Shown: positions 6,344 through 8,508 of the stretch, piece after piece
How the letters are laid out: the number at the start of each line of letters is the position of its first letter
Position numbering within the stretch: position 1 is the stretch's first letter
Origin: Planctomycetota bacterium
Lineage (GTDB): Bacteria; Planctomycetota; Phycisphaerae; UBA1845; Fen-1342
Assembly (NCBI GenBank): GCA_030616465.1
Contig: JAUWXH010000054.1
Location: 1-8,508, forward strand
DNA: 8,508 bases
Reading direction: 5' to 3'
The notes under the pieces: generated by a model
Told to the model about the DNA's origin: nothing
What the model saw: the letters and a program-made list of their open reading frames with translations, nothing else
The model's database searches: none
Program-made: the position numbers and the translations under genes

Positions 6344-6409
6344 TATTTATGATACATCCCCCGGCAAGGCCCCAAGTGTCCCGATCTCCGGCCCGAAGCG
6401 TTGGCGGGG

Positions 6410-6435
6410 TGGTGCGAGAAGGGATTCTCGCACCA
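6410..6435 (-). terminator. strong 11-bp stem-loop downstream of the methyltransferase gene
   Basis: TGGTGCGAGAA (6410-6420), four loop bases, then TTCTCGCACCA (6425-6435): a perfect 11-bp stem, 56 nt past the methyltransferase stop. No T run follows on either strand, so it is not a classical rho-independent terminator. It may stabilise the 3' end, act in bidirectional termination with rho, or be a palindromic intergenic repeat. Outside it, AGCGGGC (6435-6441) and GCCCGCT (6484-6490) form a longer-range inverted pair. Confidence 0.45.
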
Positions 6436-6491
6436 GCGGGCTCTGCCCCCAACCTACCAGCTCAAAGCCGATGTCTCGCTGAGGCCCGCTC

Positions 6492-7652
6492 TCAGGACCA
6501 GCGCCACGCCCGGGCGGCCTTGATGATCGCTTTGACGTTCTCGGTGGGCGAAAACGAATCGATCTCGCAGCCGGGCATGACACAGGCCGTGGTATGCGGC
6601 GTCGTTGCCTCAATGAACTCGGTGACCATGTTGCGTATCTGCTCCGGCGTGCCGTGACAGGCGAGCTGCGTCGTCGGGGAGTTCATCGCGCACTGCTTGC
6701 CCTTCAGCAGCCGGGCCACACGCTCGAACCACTCCGGCCACGACGGCTCCTGCCCGTAGTAGGGCATGTCGTATTGGATGGCCTTGACGCCGTCCCAGCT
6801 CGAAAGCATCTCCAGCGCTTGCCACAGATTGTGCCCGCAGATATGCCAGAAAACGTACGGGAAGATCTGCTTGACCTTCTCGATGAAGATGCGGTCCACG
6901 TCGCCGAACTTCTCCAGATGCTGCGGACCCCACGTCCGCGCGCCGCCCCAGGCGCAGCAGAACCTAGCCCCATTCTTGGCGGCGAATTCGGCATAGAAGT
7001 CCAGCGCCGCCAACCGTTCCTGGAGGCAAAGGTCCAGATAGTGCCTGACGCGCTCCTCCGGCTCGGTTACCATCCAACGCAGGAACCGCTGCACCTCCAC
7101 GATGGTCTCGGCGTAGTTGGTCGGCGTGCCGATCCCGATGATGATCGGCACCTGCCGGTCCATCTTCTCTTGAAACTCCAATAATTGGAGCATGTGCGGC
7201 GTGTAGTGCAGAACCGCGCGTGAGCCGTCTAGATACTTCTCGTACGCACGCTGCTCGTACAGCGCGATCGCCTCGTCGAGCGTCGTGGCGATCGGCTTGA
7301 ACAGCAGATAGTCCTTTTCGCCGCGGTGGATGAAGTGTTCCGGCCGGCGCTCGGGTGGAATGAAGGGCTCGAGCTGGTGGCCGATGTCTACATACATCCA
7401 GATCGCGTCGGTGCGCAGATCGGCCCAGGTCTTCAGGCAGGCATCTGTGGTCTTGTCAACGTCGTTGTAGACTTCCTGGTGCGAGTACCCTGCGTATGTG
7501 ATTTGCCAATAGTCCAATTCCGGCGCGACCGGGACCAGGTCGGTCCGCTCGAGGTCGAACGCGGCCGCCAGCCGCTCCCAGTGCGTCATCTCGCCGATCG
7601 GGTCGAGCTTGTTTTTCAGCCGCTGGACCCAGCGGTCAACTACTTTGGGCAT
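6492..7652 (-). CDS. UroD/MtaA/MtbA-superfamily corrinoid methyltransferase
   Basis: 386 residues from ATG 7650-7652. The start lies 8 nt after GGAGAG, which is inside the end of the upstream gene, and 4 nt after that gene's stop. The protein has the TIM-barrel pattern of the UroD/methyltransferase superfamily: MTHWERLAAAFDLERTDLVP (22-41), the N-terminal signature of these enzymes; GIGTPTNYAETIV (173-185); FPYVFWHICGHN (264-275); and C-terminal residues to VMPGCEIDSFSPTENVKAII (358-377). His270-x-Cys272 and Cys362 form the H-x-C...C zinc site used by MtaA/MtbA-type enzymes to activate a thiol, with a gap of 89 residues. This argues for methyl transfer between a corrinoid and a thiol or related acceptor rather than heme synthesis. 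The acceptor is unknown; coenzyme M is not implied. A corrinoid protein gene is two genes upstream in the same operon. No signal peptide, so cytoplasmic. Confidence 0.88.
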   Translation of the reverse strand: MPKVVDRWVQRLKNKLDPIGEMTHWERLAAAFDLERTDLVPVAPELDYWQITYAGYSHQEVYNDVDKTTDACLKTWADLRTDAIWMYVDIGHQLEPFIPPERRPEHFIHRGEKDYLLFKPIATTLDEAIALYEQRAYEKYLDGSRAVLHYTPHMLQLLEFQEKMDRQVPIIIGIGTPTNYAETIVEVQRFLRWMVTEPEERVRHYLDLCLQERLAALDFYAEFAAKNGARFCCAWGGARTWGPQHLEKFGDVDRIFIEKVKQIFPYVFWHICGHNLWQALEMLSSWDGVKAIQYDMPYYGQEPSWPEWFERVARLLKGKQCAMNSPTTQLACHGTPEQIRNMVTEFIEATTPHTTACVMPGCEIDSFSPTENVKAIIKAARAWRWS

Positions 7653-7656
7653 AAGG

Positions 7657-8067
7657 TCAGCTCTCCGGCGCGCTTACCGTCACGGTGACCTCGAACGTGT
7701 CGGCCGGATCCACCTCCTGGCCTTCCCCGGGCCGGCGGTATTCGAGCCGCAGCGTGGTCGTGCCGGCGGCGCGCGCCACAAACTCCCACCGCTCGCTACC
7801 AGGGGCGCCCGGGAGGGCAATTGCCGGCGGCAGGTACGTGTCCGCGGTGTTCTCCAACACCGAGGTGTCCAACTGGGTCAGCTCCCACTGATAGCCCGTC
7901 GAGCCGTTGGACGCCAGCGTTACGACGATCAGCGTCGAGACGGAAGCCGTTACCGTACTCCCGTTGGCGCTCTCGTCGAGGTAGATGTTCGCCAGCGGCG
8001 TCAGACACCCTCCGACTGACACCGCCAGAACCGTCATACACAAGCAGACAAACCGTCCCATGTTCAT
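7657..8067 (-). CDS. chagasin-like (inhibitor I42) protease-inhibitor lipoprotein
   Basis: 136 residues from ATG 8065-8067, fixed by a GGAGG 7 nt upstream; the open frame extends further but lacks such a site. The N-terminus is a lipoprotein signal, MNMGRFVCLC then a hydrophobic run and VGGC, with the lipid Cys at residue 21. The mature domain (about 30-133) follows the chagasin/ICP fold of papain-family inhibitors: the L4 loop as NGSTGYQW (54-61, family NPTTGY), the L2 loop as GAPGSERWEF (87-96), and the L6 loop as YRRPGE (110-115, family RPW, with the Trp lost here). It would be lipid-anchored outside the cytoplasmic membrane and block C1-type cysteine proteases, if it still inhibits. It sits between a corrinoid protein gene (50-nt gap) and a methyltransferase gene (4-nt gap), which is hard to reconcile with a cytoplasmic methyl-transfer pathway. 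The family call is from motifs; other Ig-like folds cannot be fully excluded. Confidence 0.82.
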   Translation of the reverse strand: MNMGRFVCLCMTVLAVSVGGCLTPLANIYLDESANGSTVTASVSTLIVVTLASNGSTGYQWELTQLDTSVLENTADTYLPPAIALPGAPGSERWEFVARAAGTTTLRLEYRRPGEGQEVDPADTFEVTVTVSAPES

Positions 8068-8074
8068 TCGAGTA

Positions 8075-8079
8075 CCTCC
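8075..8079 (-). promoter_or_regulatory. ribosome binding site of the chagasin-like gene
   Basis: GGAGG (part of GGAGGT) on the minus strand, 7 nt before ATG 8065-8067. The next Met (8059-8061) is two codons in and is less well placed. Confidence 0.7.
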
Positions 8080-8098
8080 AGGCGTATGTCTGACGACG

Positions 8099-8112
8099 GA
8101 GCGGTTACGCTC
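8099..8112. other. small hairpin between the corrinoid and chagasin-like genes
   Basis: GAGCG and CGCTC form a 5-bp stem around a 4-base loop, a few bases after the corrinoid gene's stop codon. It fills much of the 50-nt gap and could be a processing or attenuation element, or chance in GC-rich DNA. Confidence 0.25.
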
Positions 8113-8117
8113 GGTCG

Positions 8118-8508
8118 CTATCCAGCCGCCAGCAGCCGCTTGATCTTCTCGACACCCTTCCACGCGTCGTCACTGGCGTCGTCGGCGCCCATTCGGCGGG
8201 CGGCGTCCGCGTCGACCGCCGGCCCGCCGCAAATGATCCTCACCTGATCACGTAGACCGGCCTTCTCGATCACCGCGACTGTCTCCTGCGTGTGCATGAA
8301 CGTGGAGGTCATGTACGTGCCAAGCCCGACGATCTGCGGCCGATGCGTCCGAATCGCCTCCACGAACACCTCGTCGTCCAGGTTCACTCCCAGGTCGACG
8401 ACCCGCAGCCCACTCGCCTCGAACACCGGGATCGCCACCAGCTTGCCCACCGTATGGATGTCGCCGTGAATCGACCCGATCACCATCGTGCCGAGTGTGT
8501 GCTCCCCG
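8118..8508 (-). CDS. corrinoid (B12-binding) methyltransferase protein, 5' part beyond the right edge
   Basis: The visible C-terminal 129 residues are read to the right edge. Frame and homology continue upstream of the Met at 8484-8486 (GEHTLGT precedes it), so that Met is internal. The Rossmann-like cobalamin domain is clear: VIGSIHGDIHTVGKLV, where GDIHTVG is the D-x-H-x-x-G motif and His18 (visible numbering) is the expected lower cobalt ligand; then VVDLGVNLDDEVFVEAI, IVGLGTYMTSTFMHTQE in the second conserved loop, and IICGGPAVDADAARRMGADD, the GG motif that holds the nucleotide tail, ending in a helix of EKIKRLL type. MtaC/MtbC-like proteins carry the methyl group on cobalt between two methyltransferases; the UroD-type enzyme at 6492-7652 is the likely second one. 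The usual N-terminal helical domain would lie outside the window. Cytoplasmic. Confidence 0.93.
   Translation of the reverse strand, partial: GEHTLGTMVIGSIHGDIHTVGKLVAIPVFEASGLRVVDLGVNLDDEVFVEAIRTHRPQIVGLGTYMTSTFMHTQETVAVIEKAGLRDQVRIICGGPAVDADAARRMGADDASDDAWKGVEKIKRLLAAG

Noticed and set aside
5396..6352. 318-codon plus-strand frame across the beta-helix gene
   Set aside because: Repetitive reverse-strand image of the coil repeats (Val/Ala/Asp-rich), without a ribosome site or domain.
6492..7652. Uroporphyrinogen decarboxylase (hemE)
   Set aside because: The H-x-C...C zinc ligands and the corrinoid-protein neighbour point to methyl transfer instead of heme synthesis.

Overview
The window is high-GC DNA that reads like a member of the Planctomycetota, probably Phycisphaerae-like. 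This is inferred from three things: a secreted beta-helix protein ending in a choice-of-anchor-Q region and a two-loop dockerin-like tail; a redoxin of the one-cysteine kind with a C-terminal GCTVKY motif; and a dnaA gene that sits apart from dnaN and recF. No 16S or other marker is present, so the assignment is tentative. There are eight protein genes, two of them cut by the window edges, and no RNA genes.

Left part (1-1705, minus strand): a short exported redox operon. A good sigma70-type promoter (TTGGCG, 17 nt, TACAAT) reads into a signal-peptide redoxin, then a lipoprotein with a thioredoxin fold, then an NHL-repeat lipoprotein that runs off the left edge. Both thioredoxin-fold proteins lack one cysteine of the classical CxxC pair.

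Centre (1780-4393, plus strand): a two-domain GNAT acetyltransferase, then a 268-nt regulatory gap, then dnaA. The gap holds one DnaA box of the GC-rich type, a T tract, a probable dnaA promoter with an overlapping GAAC/GTTC palindrome, and a leader hairpin. A tandem repeat in the dnaA/beta-helix gap begins inside the dnaA coding sequence and supplies its last codons and stop.

Right part (4544-8508, minus strand): a 575-residue secreted parallel beta-helix protein with its own upstream inverted repeat. Further right is a second operon, transcribed leftward: a corrinoid (B12-binding) protein cut by the right edge, a chagasin-like (I42) protease-inhibitor lipoprotein, and a UroD-superfamily corrinoid methyltransferase. 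The inhibitor and methyltransferase genes are only 4 nt apart. A strong 11-bp hairpin lies downstream of the methyltransferase.

The corrinoid protein and methyltransferase presumably act together in cytoplasmic methyl transfer. Why an exported protease-inhibitor lipoprotein sits between them is the most unusual question the window raises. Most of the rest is ordinary chromosomal content; no CRISPR, transposase, phage or defence genes were seen.
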